A stretch of 64,000 nucleotides of DNA, from positions 30,601-94,600 of the forward strand of contig RCAB01000242.1 of assembly GCA_003640385.1 (NCBI GenBank), in the 5' to 3' direction. The notes beneath the pieces were generated by a model. It searched no databases, had not been told where the DNA came from, and saw nothing but the letters and a program-made list of their open reading frames with translations. Source of the stretch: Setaria digitata (taxonomy: Eukaryota > Nematoda > Chromadorea > Rhabditida > Setariidae). Position 1 is the first letter of the stretch; every line of letters starts with the position of its first letter. The position numbers and the translations under genes were made by a program. Below, piece by piece: positions 24,301-36,031 of this stretch.

Positions 24301-24731
24301 TTCCACCTATCTGATATAGCTGCAATAAAAAACAAATCTCATGCTAATAAATGCAATTAAAAATAAAATTGCATAGAAAAGAACACGTTTTTGTAGAGCT
24401 CAAAGAAAAAACAAAAAACAAACAAGGAATTTGCTCTATTCATCTGTAATTATATATTCACAAAAATTTCTCGTATTTCAGCCTTTTTATGAATATCATC
24501 ACAACACAAACAATATATCTCATTCTTAACATAAACGAGAGCTATACCTTCTGAGTGATGATAATCCTTGTCGTGACAAAATTTACCACGAACTGGGTTC
24601 TGCTTATCATGATCCACTACACCGTCACATTTAGATTCCTGATTTCCGGAACTACGCTTAGCCATAGACGACAAAACATTTTGCACAAGAAGTAGTTGGT
24701 AAGCATCTTGTCTTGCAAAGCTATTATGCAT
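21318..24731 (-). CDS. CABLES-type cyclin-box protein (CDK/ABL substrate family)
   Basis: Homologue of CABLES1/2, adaptors that link cyclin-dependent kinases with tyrosine kinases. Exons: 24731-24587, 24319-24241, 24159-24095, 23630-23552, 23408-23313, 23107-23032, 22958-22851, 22778-22721, 22544-22396, 22283-22177, 21918-21822, 21646-21548, 21461-21318; all phases agree, about 390 residues. The C-terminal half carries the family signature LTEYDPNL, then a cyclin fold: INEAFRSRFPQVHISFSK, AHAYVFYEKVVLKGLVCKTN, RKLVAGAALLIAAKI and INRKELLRYEIPLCAALNFD, ending LLPHYQRIALTLL. The N-terminal half is low-complexity, as in relatives, and its exon chain is less sure. Parts of exons 4 and 10 are duplicated beside an 'n', an assembly fault. 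TTTTCAG 34 bases before the ATG is a likely spliced-leader site. Confidence 0.88.
21965..22225. repeat. 130-bp duplication split by one n
   Basis: Bases 21965-22094 and 22096-22225 are copies of 130 bases with about three substitutions, separated by a single n at 22095. The second copy holds the 3' end of CABLES exon 10. Best read as overlapping contig ends or alleles that were not merged. Confidence 0.9.
23448..23623. repeat. 86-bp duplication beside an n
   Basis: Bases 23448-23533 and 23538-23623 are 86-base copies with about two substitutions, with an n at 23534. The copies carry most of CABLES exon 4 twice. Likely an assembly artefact like the ones at 22095 and 25404. Confidence 0.9.
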
Positions 24732-25895
24732 GACTGCGCTTATGTTTAGAAATTCCGATGATAGTCTGAAAATCGTAAAATAAAAAAAAATATACCAAAC
24801 ACCAATATGCTTTCTTTAAATATTTAATTCATATATATCTTCCTTATCGTTCCTTCAGATTGCCAACTTAAATCACTACACCACAAATGCAAATCTAGTC
24901 TCCAGTTTCACCGCAAAATTTGCCTTTTCCCAAAGTCTTATCCACAAGCTGTTTTCCCGCAGTATTTCATGACATATAATTTACACTAGGAGAGTTTCGC
25001 ATTATCACTAATGCACTCAACTTCTACTACTTTTCTTCCAAGCATGCTGGTTAAGTCGCAAAACCGAAACAATGTTTACAAATGCCAAATTCCCTTTCTC
25101 TCATATTTTCTTACGCACAAATTTTCCTCAAAAAAAAAAGAACTAAACTCACAATTACAGAACAAACATGACATCATTTTAAAGCCAACTGTGTGGAATC
25201 CTGATTAAACACTTTATTGCTAGCAACAGGTTCATATGAAACAATAAATGATAATTCTGTTGCAGTGAATCCCCAATCATGAACGAAGGAAGGACAAATT
25301 TCATTAAGACAAGCATTATTTGTAACTAACCCAACATTACTGGTTTTTTTCTTTTTTAAAGTATTATTGGTAATCTAAAATTAGATGAATGGTAATAATG
25401 AAGNTCATTAAGACAAGCATTATTTGTAACTAACCCAACATTACTGGTTTTTCTCTTTTTTAAAGTATTATTGGTAATCTAAAATTAGATGAATGGTAAT
25501 AATGAAGATATTTCATCACACCATATGTCTTTATACCCATCTTTCCAAATATTAAACTACATCTGCCTCTGATGAAACTTATGTATAAGTTCAATATTTG
25601 AAACTGTGCAGAGTTCCAACTCCGCTTGTAATCGGCCATTACTTTAATCTCTTTGAAAAACTTGCAAATACATAACAACCGAATAAAGATTTAAGTTCTC
25701 GAAAACTGAAATACAAAGCAAACGACTACTTTTAAAAAAACGCTTCTATTCGGTTGACATTATAAAATGTAAACTTATGCACTTGAAATGTAAAATCAAA
25801 AACGACATATGAGAATAAAAACCGAACGCGAAAATAAAAACATTTTGATTTCAGTTTCACGTCGAAAATGTCACGTTTCCAATAAAAATTGATGT
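24732..25895. other. Intergenic: SR-factor 3' flank and CABLES promoter
   Basis: Both neighbours are on the minus strand. Apart from the duplication at 25301-25507 the sequence is AT-rich without a supportable gene. Confidence 0.6.
25301..25507. repeat. 103-bp duplication split by one n
   Basis: Bases 25301-25403 and 25405-25507 are 103-base copies differing at one T/C position, with a single n at 25404 between them. Non-coding. Same signature as the two duplications in the CABLES gene. Confidence 0.9.
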
Positions 25896-27917
25896 TTAAC
25901 GACTGTGGGATGAGGAAGAACGTGAGCGCGACCGCGAGCGAGTGCGAGATCTGAAATCCACTCCAGCAATTTCCACGTTAAGATGCTGACATGACTGTAT
26001 TGGTGTTACTAGAATTTAAAATCAATATATTCCTCAAAAAATAAATTATGTATGAATACAATCAAACCTTCTGCGACGTTCGCGTTCTCGTCGTGGCGGC
26101 GATCGCCTGCAAAAAAAAAAATAAAGGTAAAAACAAGGAACAAAAACAAATTAAACAAATTATGTAAACAGAAGTGAAAAAAGTCTTAGAGTTCATCATC
26201 ATCCTGGAATGAAATTCTTGTACATACGAAGCTAAATTCGATTTTTTTCGAATAACCCATGTTAAGCACAAAATTTTTTGTTCCGCAAGAACAAAAAAGA
26301 AACAATTATGATCACACATCAAAATGAAAAACATGAAAAAAGTGCGTTTCGTGGTCGTGCAAAGAGGGGAACACCTCTTCAGTTGATGTTTGAAACATGA
26401 AAATGGTACATTTGTTGTACTATGACTGAAAAATGAATAAAAACCATTTTCAAAAGAATTGCGAATCGTGCACTACAGAGTTCCCATCACCATAACACTT
26501 CCTCCATTTTCCAACAACAATATTCCAGAGTATGCCAAAAACACAAAATGATGGACCATCAACATCAAAACCAATTCACAGCTCGGCTCATCCATTCCAA
26601 ATAATATGGACGACGGAGGGAGCCGAGCCAACAAACCAATTACCAAAGTTTCAACACTGTCCATAATGATTCCATCACACACAAAGCAACCAAAGTTTAC
26701 CATCATCCAGGCCTATATCAAACTAATTTAATGGATAACCCTTCGTACATCCCACCCATCCCGGAACAAATGGTCATCATAGAACGCTGAAAAGTAATAT
26801 TTCAGGGAAATATGGCCGAATAACTTCTAGCAAGCCATCTTTCTTCCCCATTTCCAACAATATGACTTTTATCTAGACTAAAGGGATCTGTAAAACTCAC
26901 CGTCTATCTCGATCTCGACCATACCCACCATAACGTCCATAATCCCCATATCGACTGCCGCCGTAACCCCCATATCTAGAAACAAACTTTTCATTATTTC
27001 CTCTTAGTATTTCACATTAGCTCTAGGACCAATAATAATCAAGCACTGAAATCGAAAATACCAGTAACTACCTGCCGTAGCCACCACCACCGTAATAACC
27101 ACCTCCATAACCACCCCCAAAGCGATATCGATCATGAGCGCGAACCCGAGGCAAAGCCACTGATACACGTACTCGACAGTTTCGAATGTACCTGCAAGGA
27201 AGACATGCTATAATTTCTTTCACAACAGTAAACTTTAAATCATACAAGGAGCTAAATAGCATTACTGTTAAACTGAATGACGTCTAGGAGGCATCTTTAA
27301 ATAGTAAATCAAAAGCGGTTACATATTAAATACCTGGGAAGACTAAAAAAAAAATTAAATTACACTATTTAATTCACTGTCCAAGAATTCTATTAAGGAA
27401 TTGCAATTTACGTGTTATTCAATGCTGCTAACGCTTCATTCGCATCCGACTTATTCTTGAATACCACAAATGCAAAAAGTGGTGGGTAGCTTGCAACCCA
27501 AACTTCTGACAGCTTTCCAAAGCGTCTGCAAAAAGATGAAAATATTCAGTAAAACAATGCCGGTTAGACGTAACCAAAATTAGAGGCACTGCAGATAGCA
27601 TATATGTTGCGAATATGAAATGAAAACAAAAAAAACTCATACGAGAATGCTTCTTCAAGGTCTCGTGCGCGTACTGATTCATCGATATTCGCCACATGAA
27701 GCCGTCCTTCTTCTCCACGTTCAGGTGAATATGTTTTACTTCGACTTCTAGTTTTTGAACGTGTACGACTTCGTGAACGTGACCTAAAATAAAAAAAAAA
27801 AAAGATATTTATTTTCTTTCCTAAATAAAAACGGAAAAACAATATTTTACTAATATACCGCTCTGTTGATGAAGAACTAGAGCTGGTTTTCGATGTGGAA
27901 CGTTTTCTCGGTGCCAT
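25896..27917 (-). CDS. SR-family splicing factor, one RRM with RS regions at both ends
   Basis: RNA-binding splicing regulator. Exons 27917-27859, 27783-27643, 27525-27412, 27191-27072, 26975-26901, 26106-26068, 25950-25896 join in phase into about 200 residues. Order: N-terminal Arg/Ser region (SRSRTRSKTRSRSK); one RRM, with RNP2-like RLHVANI and RNP1-like PPLFAFVVFKNKSDANEALA, closest in style to SRSF3/SRSF7 (EVWVASYPP in place of WVARNPP); a Gly/Tyr-rich stretch (GGGYGGGYYGGGGYGR); and a C-terminal RS tail (SRTRSRSRSRSRSSSSHSR). No zinc knuckle. The N-terminal RS block before the RRM is unlike SRSF3/7. A TTTAG seven bases before the ATG is a likely spliced-leader site. The 794-base intron before exon 6 is the longest and could hold an alternative exon. 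Confidence 0.92.
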
Positions 27918-28986
27918 CTCCTCCCTAAACAAATATGTCACTTATAATATAGCTGTAATAAACGAAAAACACACACGCATTGTTTGCGTAACACACGGTA
28001 AACAACTGAAACTTATGGCTTAACTACACACACTGGATGACATTTTATTTATCTTTCTTTCAATTTATTTATCTCCATATTTCATTCAAGAACTTCCTCA
28101 TTCCATTTCACGTAAAACTGAACCAACGAAACAACATCTACATTGGGGACAATATAAAGCAGCCTAAAAAGATTCCATCATCCAGAGCCATAATACATCA
28201 CCTGGAATTCATGTCTGCATCCAAAACATTTCCTTCACACTAGAAATCCCGAGATTTTCAGGTGGTCACTTCCTATTGCACTTCACACCAAATAAAGTTA
28301 GCTACAACGAATTAAAGTATCAGAACTAAAATGGGAAATGAACAACGGTTCGATAATAAGAAAAAAAAAAAAAAAAGCAATGGGAAAAATCAATGCATGC
28401 ACAAACTTCTGCTTCATCTCTAATTCTCCCTCTTACACTTACACTATTATTTCATGTCTAACTCTTTAGCTACAAATTATAAATAACGAATTTCCTCATC
28501 ACTCTAATAACTACCAGAACTCCCGGGAGAAGATGAATCACACTAGCACTTCTTCAAAGGACACATCATTTACAATTTCATGTCCAGTTATGAACAACTT
28601 TCTTTCTACCTTTCGCACATACCTAATTCCCCACACTCTTTAGTAGTGCTCTCTCATCCTCTCCTAGCAGTCCTGTACTATCTCCAAATCAACCAACCTA
28701 ATTTGTGACAGCTTACACAACTACACTTTGGAGCTATTTTATAACGGTGTTTATATGGTCGGTTAATTCCGTTCACAAGGTCATTGTGATCCAATTTTTG
28801 GATCGGGTTTTCTTTAAATTCATGCAGCAAATTAGGCATAAGACATTTCGGTTTGTTAGTTTTCAATTATTCCAATTAATTTTGTTAGTAGCAATGGTAA
28901 GGTAGCTCAAGTAGTTTTTTTTTTTTTTTTTTTTGTGGTTTAGATAGCTATTTTAGGTGTGTAAATATTAATAATGTGGTGCAGTA
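27918..28986. other. Divergent intergenic region, SR factor / LysM gene
   Basis: Shared upstream DNA of two divergent genes, about 1.07 kb. ORFs at 28037-28243 and 28678-28905 are short and featureless. The spliced-leader acceptor of the LysM gene (TTTAG) ends at 28943 after a long T run. Confidence 0.5.
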
Positions 28987-30108
28987 ATGGAAGGACAAGA
29001 TGAACGCACATTCCTGTGTGGTTATCAACGAACACGTGGTTACGGGAGCTTATCAAATATTCATGTTTCCACAAAGACTTATCGTACAATCATTCAACAT
29101 CAAATTAAACCAAATGATACACTTCAGGGACTTGTTTTGAAGTACAACACTTCGGTATGGCTTCTATGTTGATTCTGTTCCAGATAGCAGATTGCAACAG
29201 ATGTGCAGTAATTTTGATGTGTAAGGAGAAGTTATTAAGGATGTGTTAAACGTTTATCAAAAATCTTCGTTATTAAGAAGGGGAGAGGTTTTCCTCGAAA
29301 AATAGCATGACATCCTTTTGCTTTTCTCGTTCTCGTTGCGTTCTACTACATTCAGGAAGAAAAAGTAACTTATTGACTTATTAAGAGTGAATTTGAGGAA
29401 ACGCCTGAAGTATATTGTTCTTTTTTTAGTAACGGTACTCGACCTCATTTTTTGTAGATGAGCGAAATAAAACGGTTGAATCGACTTTGGTCGAATGAAA
29501 GTCTCCATCTGAAGGAATTCGTAGGGATACCAATCTACGATGAAGTTCTTGAAAAGAGTTGTTCATTGCACAGGTCCATAGATGAAGGTGATCGGTGCTG
29601 TGGGGAATCTTTAAAGCTGCAGCATACTAGTGGAGAAAGTCTCCAGGATATTTTTAAAAGGATCGATACAAATATCAGGAAGATGACGAGTAGTGTACAT
29701 AAATTGACGGAAAATTCCGCGTAGGTTTGACCTTAAGTTTCCAGTAGAAATTAATAATGATCTTCCCCGTTCTGTTAGGAAAAAATCCCGGGATATTACT
29801 TTGAAAAAAAACACCAATTTTCAAAGGCTTTAATGTTTTCATGCACTGATTCCATCCTGTACTACTTACAGCTCTAGGACGGAGCAACATAAGGGGGAAT
29901 TTTTCTTTCTTTTTTTCCTGGAGGATCAATCCCCGCTCTTCTGACTTTTCATACTTCGTAATTACTTTGAAATTTTTTTAGCGCTGATCTCCTTACTGAG
30001 GATCTCAAAACGGGACTCACGCGAAGTAAACCAGATGGTAAAGTAAAGAACCGACGTCCACGTAATCATCACCCTTCGTGTTATCAGAATGAAGCTTATC
30101 AAAACTAG
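28987..30108 (+). CDS. LysM domain-containing protein, LYSMD1/2-like
   Basis: Small intracellular LysM protein of the metazoan LYSMD family, whose role is poorly known. Exons 28987-29154, 29458-29720 and 29982-30108 join in phase into about 185 residues. The LysM module runs from about residue 33: IIQHQIKPNDTLQGLVLKYN followed by MSEIKRLNRLWSNESLHLKE and a short FVGIPIYDE, the usual beta-alpha-alpha-beta pattern with the first intron inside the module. The C-terminal part is charged, without signal peptide or membrane segment, as in LYSMD1/2 and unlike LYSMD3/4. Downstream it converges with rpl-4. Confidence 0.9.
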
Positions 30109-30581
30109 CCGGCAATCTTATTCGCTTATTTGGAAGACATCACCACCGGTCATATGCATTCATCCTATTCAAACAATTGTTCCATTTGAATATTTACCTT
30201 TGTTGCTACTTTTACTGTATTAACATGAAGAATTTTGTTATTGAAACTGTCTTCTCGTTGTCTGTCGTTCTTCCCGAATTCACCGTGGGATTAGTCTCCA
30301 TGGTGAATTATAATCCTGTCGGGGACGTTTAAATTTTCAAAAAATATTACTCGGACCATAGACTTTTTAATTCCTGCATCAGGCACGACAAGCTTCAAAC
30401 ATTTTTTCACCGCTCCATGTTAACTAATGAATAGCCTCAATGTTTACTAGCATTTTGTCTGGATTAGATGTTTCTAATGATTTCACTATGAATAGGTTAT
30501 GGTCTTTACATTTACGCCAAATTTTATGCAACGGAATTCTGAGTGTAACAAATTATATAACAACCATCAAATATGTTTCTT
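30109..30581. other. Convergent intergenic region, LysM gene / rpl-4
   Basis: Short shared 3' flank of two converging genes; nothing else seen. Confidence 0.6.
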
Positions 30582-32661
30582 CTACTTTGCAGCCTCTGCC
30601 TTCTTGGCTCCCTTTCTTTCAAATGCCTTCCGACGTAAGGCCTGCAATGTTTGAACCCGGATGTTAATGTGCCTTTTTGGACAACAAATAAGTAATGGAT
30701 GACCACTATGCAAAGACAGTACCAGTATACTCAAACTATTCCTTGCGTAACCATCCCGTGTTCGAGGGAAGGACAGTGGAATTCAGGCTTTACCACTGCT
30801 CAAGATAAATAAGAAACTGATGGCAATCCCTAATAAGCGATTTCGTTTAATCCACCTACTGACTAGAATAAGGTGTTAGCATACAGCACAAGTGTCTAGG
30901 ATAAGAAAACATTACCTCGATTTTCTCCTCAAGCGGATGCTGTGTTCCGAGTCGTCTACGATTCGCCAAAATGGCGGTGCGTTTTAGTACTGCCGCGTAC
31001 GGATTCAGTTTAACCATAATTGCAGATTTCTTCAGCGGGTTGCGATGGAACTTCGCAACTTTTACCTTATCTGCTTTCTTCTTCTTTGGTCGAACGGCCT
31101 TAACAATTTCTTCCGAGCGAATCAGTCGTGAAAAATCGGCATTTGTCATTTTTGCTGTTGGCATGATAAACTTCGCTTTGGCAACAGCTCTGCGCGTTTC
31201 TGTTCCGTATATAAGATCCAACTTACGGAAAGCTGACTCCGTCCAAATAATCAGACGTCCAAGATGTCCACCGGGTGCAACTTTCAATAAATTAAGGTGG
31301 TCTACTGAAAGGAGGTGAACGCCTGGGATATTTCGGAAAGCTTTGACGACACCATTATCTTGATTGTACACAACAAGAGGGCCCAACTTAGCTTTGTAAC
31401 GACGGTTGCGTCCTTTTCCCTTGCCAGCTCGATTACGTTTTGAATTGTAAACCTAAATAAAAACGAGAAAAGTATTACGTATTTCAAGCTCTAACACTAC
31501 TGCCCCGATGAAATGTATCGCTGCTTTCCAAATAGAAACTTCCAAAAACCATTCTATGAGCTCACTTTTAAGCAAAGATATCGTATAGGAACTAACCTTC
31601 TCAATGTCAGCCCAAAAGTGTGAACGGCGGAGAAATGAAACAGCTTCTTTTGTTTTCTTGAATCCTTCTACTTTATCTGCAACAACAAAGGGTACTTCCG
31701 GAATATCATCAATAATATGTCCGCGAGCCTGTACCAAAGCTGGAACACCTGAAGCAGCTATTGCCGAAACCATTGCGTAACGTTTCTGTGCAACATTTAC
31801 ACGACGATGCCAACGTCGGAATACCTGAAAAAAAAAAAAATAACTACAATCAACGTTGACTTCATCCTCTTGAAAAGTGGCTAACTGCTCAAAGGCGCCA
31901 GAAATACTCAGAAAATTGGCGAAACGAATTTGTTATTTAGTTTCATTTAAAATAAGATTGGGAAATTTATCAATATCTTGGAAATAAAGCAAATGAATGG
32001 CTGATGCCAAATACAAATAATTCCTGATCTACAGCTATAGCAATAACATTGACGAGGATAAACTCAAAAGCGGAAAAGGACCTTAGTTGGCGCAAACATG
32101 CGCCCACCGCGGCACATATTACCAAATGCACCTTGCCCAGAACGATGAGTACCGCCACCACGTACGCGAGGAATTCTAGCCACTGCACGACCTGTACCCC
32201 ATGATTCCGCAGAAGTTTGATGTCCTAAAGTTTGATGCCGTTATTTCTTCGTATCCATGGGGTAAATGTTAGGAAACTCAGTATCTCCAAATCAGTTAGC
32301 TCTAAAATATTCAGTAACCAAGGAACTAGGATTAGTATTGAGTGTCTGAATTCTTTTAATATTGTTCATTTTTACAAATAAGTTTCCACTCATACTTAAA
32401 AAAAAAAAACCTCTTTTCCTGAAGTTAAGATAAATCCACAGGCGCTTTAAAATGAATCCTAAACAAGTAGAATAAGGAAGGTAGCAAACCAGCTTCAGTT
32501 GAGACGGCATATGGTTGACGTTTATTCTTTCTCATTTGATCGTGTATAAAAGAAACAATATCTGGACGTAAAGGGGCACGGAATACGCCTGGTAACTTGA
32601 TCTGGACATCAGTTGCTTCACTCTTTTCATTGTAAACGGTCACTAATGGACGTGCCGTCAT
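30582..32661 (-). CDS. rpl-4: Large ribosomal subunit protein uL4 (RPL4)
   Basis: Component of the cytosolic 60S subunit lining the exit tunnel. Exons 32661-32490, 32224-32082, 31824-31597, 31452-30916, 30641-30582 join in frame into about 379 residues. Typical blocks: [84 protein letters not shown] and [14 protein letters not shown], with a lysine/alanine-rich C terminus ending KKAEAAK. A TTTGTAG five bases before the ATG is a likely spliced-leader acceptor. The introns are 143-273 bases; I could not identify a box C/D or H/ACA snoRNA in them by eye. Confidence 0.97.
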
Positions 32662-33362
32662 ACCTTCTACAAATGAAGATTTATTTTACATGTAAGAGAA
32701 ATACAAACAACATTTTCTCAACAAGCGCAAATTCCCGTTGCCCGCTGCAGTTCTCCCTCTTCCACCACTAACAGTGTATGTGATATATGCCTTGATATAC
32801 CAGTAAACGTTTGAGATGGCAATACTATTGATAAGATTATTGACTTCAACTGCCATCAAATATTGTCAGTCTACGATAAGCTTTTGTAATTAGTAACGAG
32901 AAGATAATGAGCCAATACTATGCGACAATCATCAATGGCCAAAGCAAAACACGACCCAGCACTTCCGCCATTCATACAGACCTAAAGTTATTAGCGAAGG
33001 GTATAGAGCTGCAAAAGTCTACAGCTGCAGTACAAACTTCATCCTTGCATAGTTCGGACTGACGTAAGGGATTGTTCGGGAGATGCCAGTATGACTCATA
33101 GGGATGGTATGTGATGGTTACGAACTGCGAGAGGTGCGTGGACGGACGTGTTATCCGCTAATGACTACACTCTTAATTGGAACATGTAAAGTGTATTACT
33201 AATTGAAACGTGACTAAGACAGAGACGTGAATCACTAATAGCCAAATAGGAACACGTACAAAAGTGGATGGCTTAGTTAGAGGCGCTCCCTTTGGATGGA
33301 ATGGAAGCGGCCTTGTAACTGTAATTGATTTTTGCTTGAAGCATTCGTTAGTGCTACTTGAA
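32662..33362. other. Divergent intergenic region, rpl-4 / coiled-coil gene
   Basis: About 700 bases of less AT-rich promoter-type DNA between divergent starts. No gene seen. Confidence 0.5.
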
Positions 33363-34683
33363 ATGGATGGTACATCTGTAGAGGTTAATATGAACGATCA
33401 GATGGATTGTACGTCAAGTTTGTTAGGTCGTCATGAAAGACCTGAATGCACGGATTCTTCCACTGGTTGGTATCTCAGCGATTTTCACTTCTTTTCTCAT
33501 TTCTGCAAACTTTCATGTAAAAAAAAGAGGAATGTATTTCATTGTGGTGGAGAAAAAGAACTTAGCAGGAGAGATGACTATTTGACGGTTGACACGCATG
33601 GGTTGTGTATTTTTAGCGACTTCAAAAGGGTTTTTGTTTGTTTCTTGTTTGCAACTGCTATTATATTTGGTCATTTGAGTGGAAAATGAGATAATGCATC
33701 TTTAGCAAAAGGAAGCTAGCAGTGAAGTAAAGTGAGGGATTCAAGAAATTTCTTACAGAACCGAAAAGACAAAGACTTGATGATGATGTTGATGGGAGGC
33801 TAGCAAAGAATGCTGATAGAAGTGAAAGACTAACTCAGCTGAAAAAGGATATCGCTGTCTTGGAAGCAGCAGTTCGACGGGGTAAGGAAACGATGGAAAA
33901 AATGCTAAATATCGCGGTAGAAGACATGACGATTGATCCGCTGGTGGGAATTTTTTAAATATCAGTGTACTGCAAGGCATTATGTTTCACATTAATGAAG
34001 TCGGAAATTGCGTTAAATCATTGAAAGGTTCAATTTTAGTCTCGACAGGAAGATCTTTTAAGAAGGCGGCGTTCATTGATGGCTGAACTTGTTTCTGTGC
34101 AAAACGCAGCAGAAAAAAGTAAGTTGAAACTAGAAAAGTGTTGGTGATTTCGAAAATTCCATTCTTGAATAATTCGTTTTGAGTAGGGAATTTTTCTCTC
34201 AGCTTTTTGATCTTTGTTTTGCAAATATGAACCTTTTATTGTAATACGTAATTTAGGAAACCGTGTGGAGCGCTTGCAAAATGGTTCATTGGTCGTTAAT
34301 TTATTGGAGGATATAGGAGACAACAATGACAGCTCTTTTATCAAAGTGAGCAAGTTTGTGCATCCATCAAGAAAATTTGGTTTTTTGGGTGGGAGGAAAA
34401 CATTCACAAACGATGGTGGCAATTACTATAGATTTATAGTATTCTTTGGTAGATTTCCGTAATTCTTTTTCATTAGGGGGGGGGGGGTTTAAAATAGACT
34501 TTTAACTGTTGTTTGTCTCTTTCTGAAGACAATTCTTTAAGATACTTCAGATTTGGTTGCGCGGGGAATTATTATTTTAAAAATGACTATATTCAGGTTG
34601 AAGCATGGGAACTAAAAAAATGCGGTTGCGATTTCTGCGGTGTTTACAATTCGTCCCGAGTTGAACTCCCACCACGTGTATAA
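33363..34683 (+). CDS. Unrecognised coiled-coil protein with C-terminal CGCDFCG motif
   Basis: Five exons (33363-33465, 33759-33943, 34040-34118, 34257-34345, 34597-34683) join in frame into about 180 residues. What can be seen: an acidic start (MDGTSVEVNMNDQMD), a nuclear-localisation-like PKRQRLDDD, a long charged helix (RSERLTQLKKDIAVLEAAVR then SRQEDLLRRRRSLMAELVSV) of coiled-coil type, and a short tail WELKKCGCDFCGVYNSSRVE ending PPRV. An upstream in-frame ATG at 33264 is possible; I chose 33363 because a TTCGTTAG ends 11 bases before it. The end of exon 2 rests on a GTGGGA donor chosen to keep frame. I do not recognise the family; a small nuclear coiled-coil subunit of a larger complex is a guess. 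Confidence 0.65.
34476..34487 (+). repeat. Poly-G run of 12
   Basis: Twelve consecutive guanines in the last intron of the coiled-coil gene. A/T runs are common in this window, but this is the only long G/C homopolymer I noticed. Confidence 0.85.
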
Positions 34684-36031
34684 AATGTTGTCTGTGAAAG
34701 GTTTGTGATAATGCTTTACGTGCAGCAAGTTATAGATCTTATGAAGTTTAATATGGTTGAATTAATGCAAAAGGCAGTAATATTGGATTATTAGACAAGA
34801 TAGATAGATATATTAGGTCAAAGTTTTTTCCAGTGACAACTTATTGCTGCATTTTTTTTTCAGAAACTGCATATATTTTATGATCTCAAGTAGTACACTG
34901 CCTTGTTCGTAAGCCGATTTTTGTGATCATCCTTCAAAGAATATCGAACTTTGTGAATTGTTTGATACAGAAATCTCAATTTGAATTGGTTTGATTCTAA
35001 TTTGTGCTTATATTTATTTTTGTTTTTTAAATCTAAATTTCTGTCGACTCGTTACTATTGCATCTCTTTTCTTCGAGTAAATTATCTTGTAAACCCTTAA
35101 TTCCCAGATCTCGTTCAAATTTTCAATCACTTCTGAGAGTCACTTATGTGTAAAATTTTACTATTTCCTAATTTATTGGGTTGTCTTCATTGTAATATTA
35201 TCAAAAAAAAAACAAATGTGAAGAGTTTACATTTAGTCTATTTTCATCCTCTTCACTTCGTAATCAATTCAACTCTACACGGTTACCTTTTTGTGTTAAT
35301 GTTGCAAATACAAATGTATTTCATGATGTTCCACAGCTATCTTTGAGGTCATATACTCATGAGTGATTTGATTCACCTTTTCCTCCTTAAATTTTCCGAT
35401 TTCTTATTTTCTGAGCATAATAGGGTACTTATTTCCGAAAATAATCGGCAAGGAAAGCTATTTTTAGAGTTTGCGGTTTCAACATTACTAAATTCTTCGT
35501 TTGGCGGATTGCAAACTTTGTCCAGTAGTTCTTTTATCAGTAAGATATTTTCTCGGTTAAATGTTTTTCTAATGTCGAATATGTCGTGGCATATCAGTAT
35601 ATTATAATACCTTGTATTTTGAGTTAATATCAATTCTGCGAAGATAATATCTTACAACTATCTCCAAATAATAGTCAAATTGAAAAGCAATATGAATGAG
35701 TATGAAACAAGCTGGCATGTTTAGGAGGGTATCAATATCGGAGATTCCTTGCATGTTTTATGCTATGTGAATGTGTACTTCGTCGGGATTTAAAATCACT
35801 TCAAAAAGTTTCTTATTGATTCCGAACATAAAAGACGGAAAGGAGATTTTGAACTGGACTTACGAAACATTGGTATTGTTCCCGGGAATTGTCAGGTTCC
35901 GCTGTTACAGTCATCTTCATTTCTAAATTTATTTGCTGTCAAGTATGTTTTATTTGTGTGAGTGAGTTATTTACTACAGTCAAGTTTTTCAGGAATTAAA
36001 GATATTGAAGAGTAAGTGTGATTCACGAGAA
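34684..36031. other. Intergenic, coiled-coil gene to ubxn-1
   Basis: Two overlapping ORFs of about 82-86 codons lie on opposite strands at 35359-35633, without recognisable domains and without splice context; I do not call either as a gene. A TTTTTCAG ends at 35992, 39 bases before the ubxn-1 ATG, a good spliced-leader acceptor. Confidence 0.5.

Noticed and set aside
1..24731. Operon of minus-strand genes FAM76, dyf-1 and the PWWP gene
   Set aside because: Spacing of about 2.0 and 1.1 kb is far above typical nematode operon gaps, and dyf-1 has its own X-box.
35359..35633. Overlapping ORFs of 82 and 86 codons on opposite strands
   Set aside because: No domain, no splice context, and neither strand is better supported; left as intergenic.
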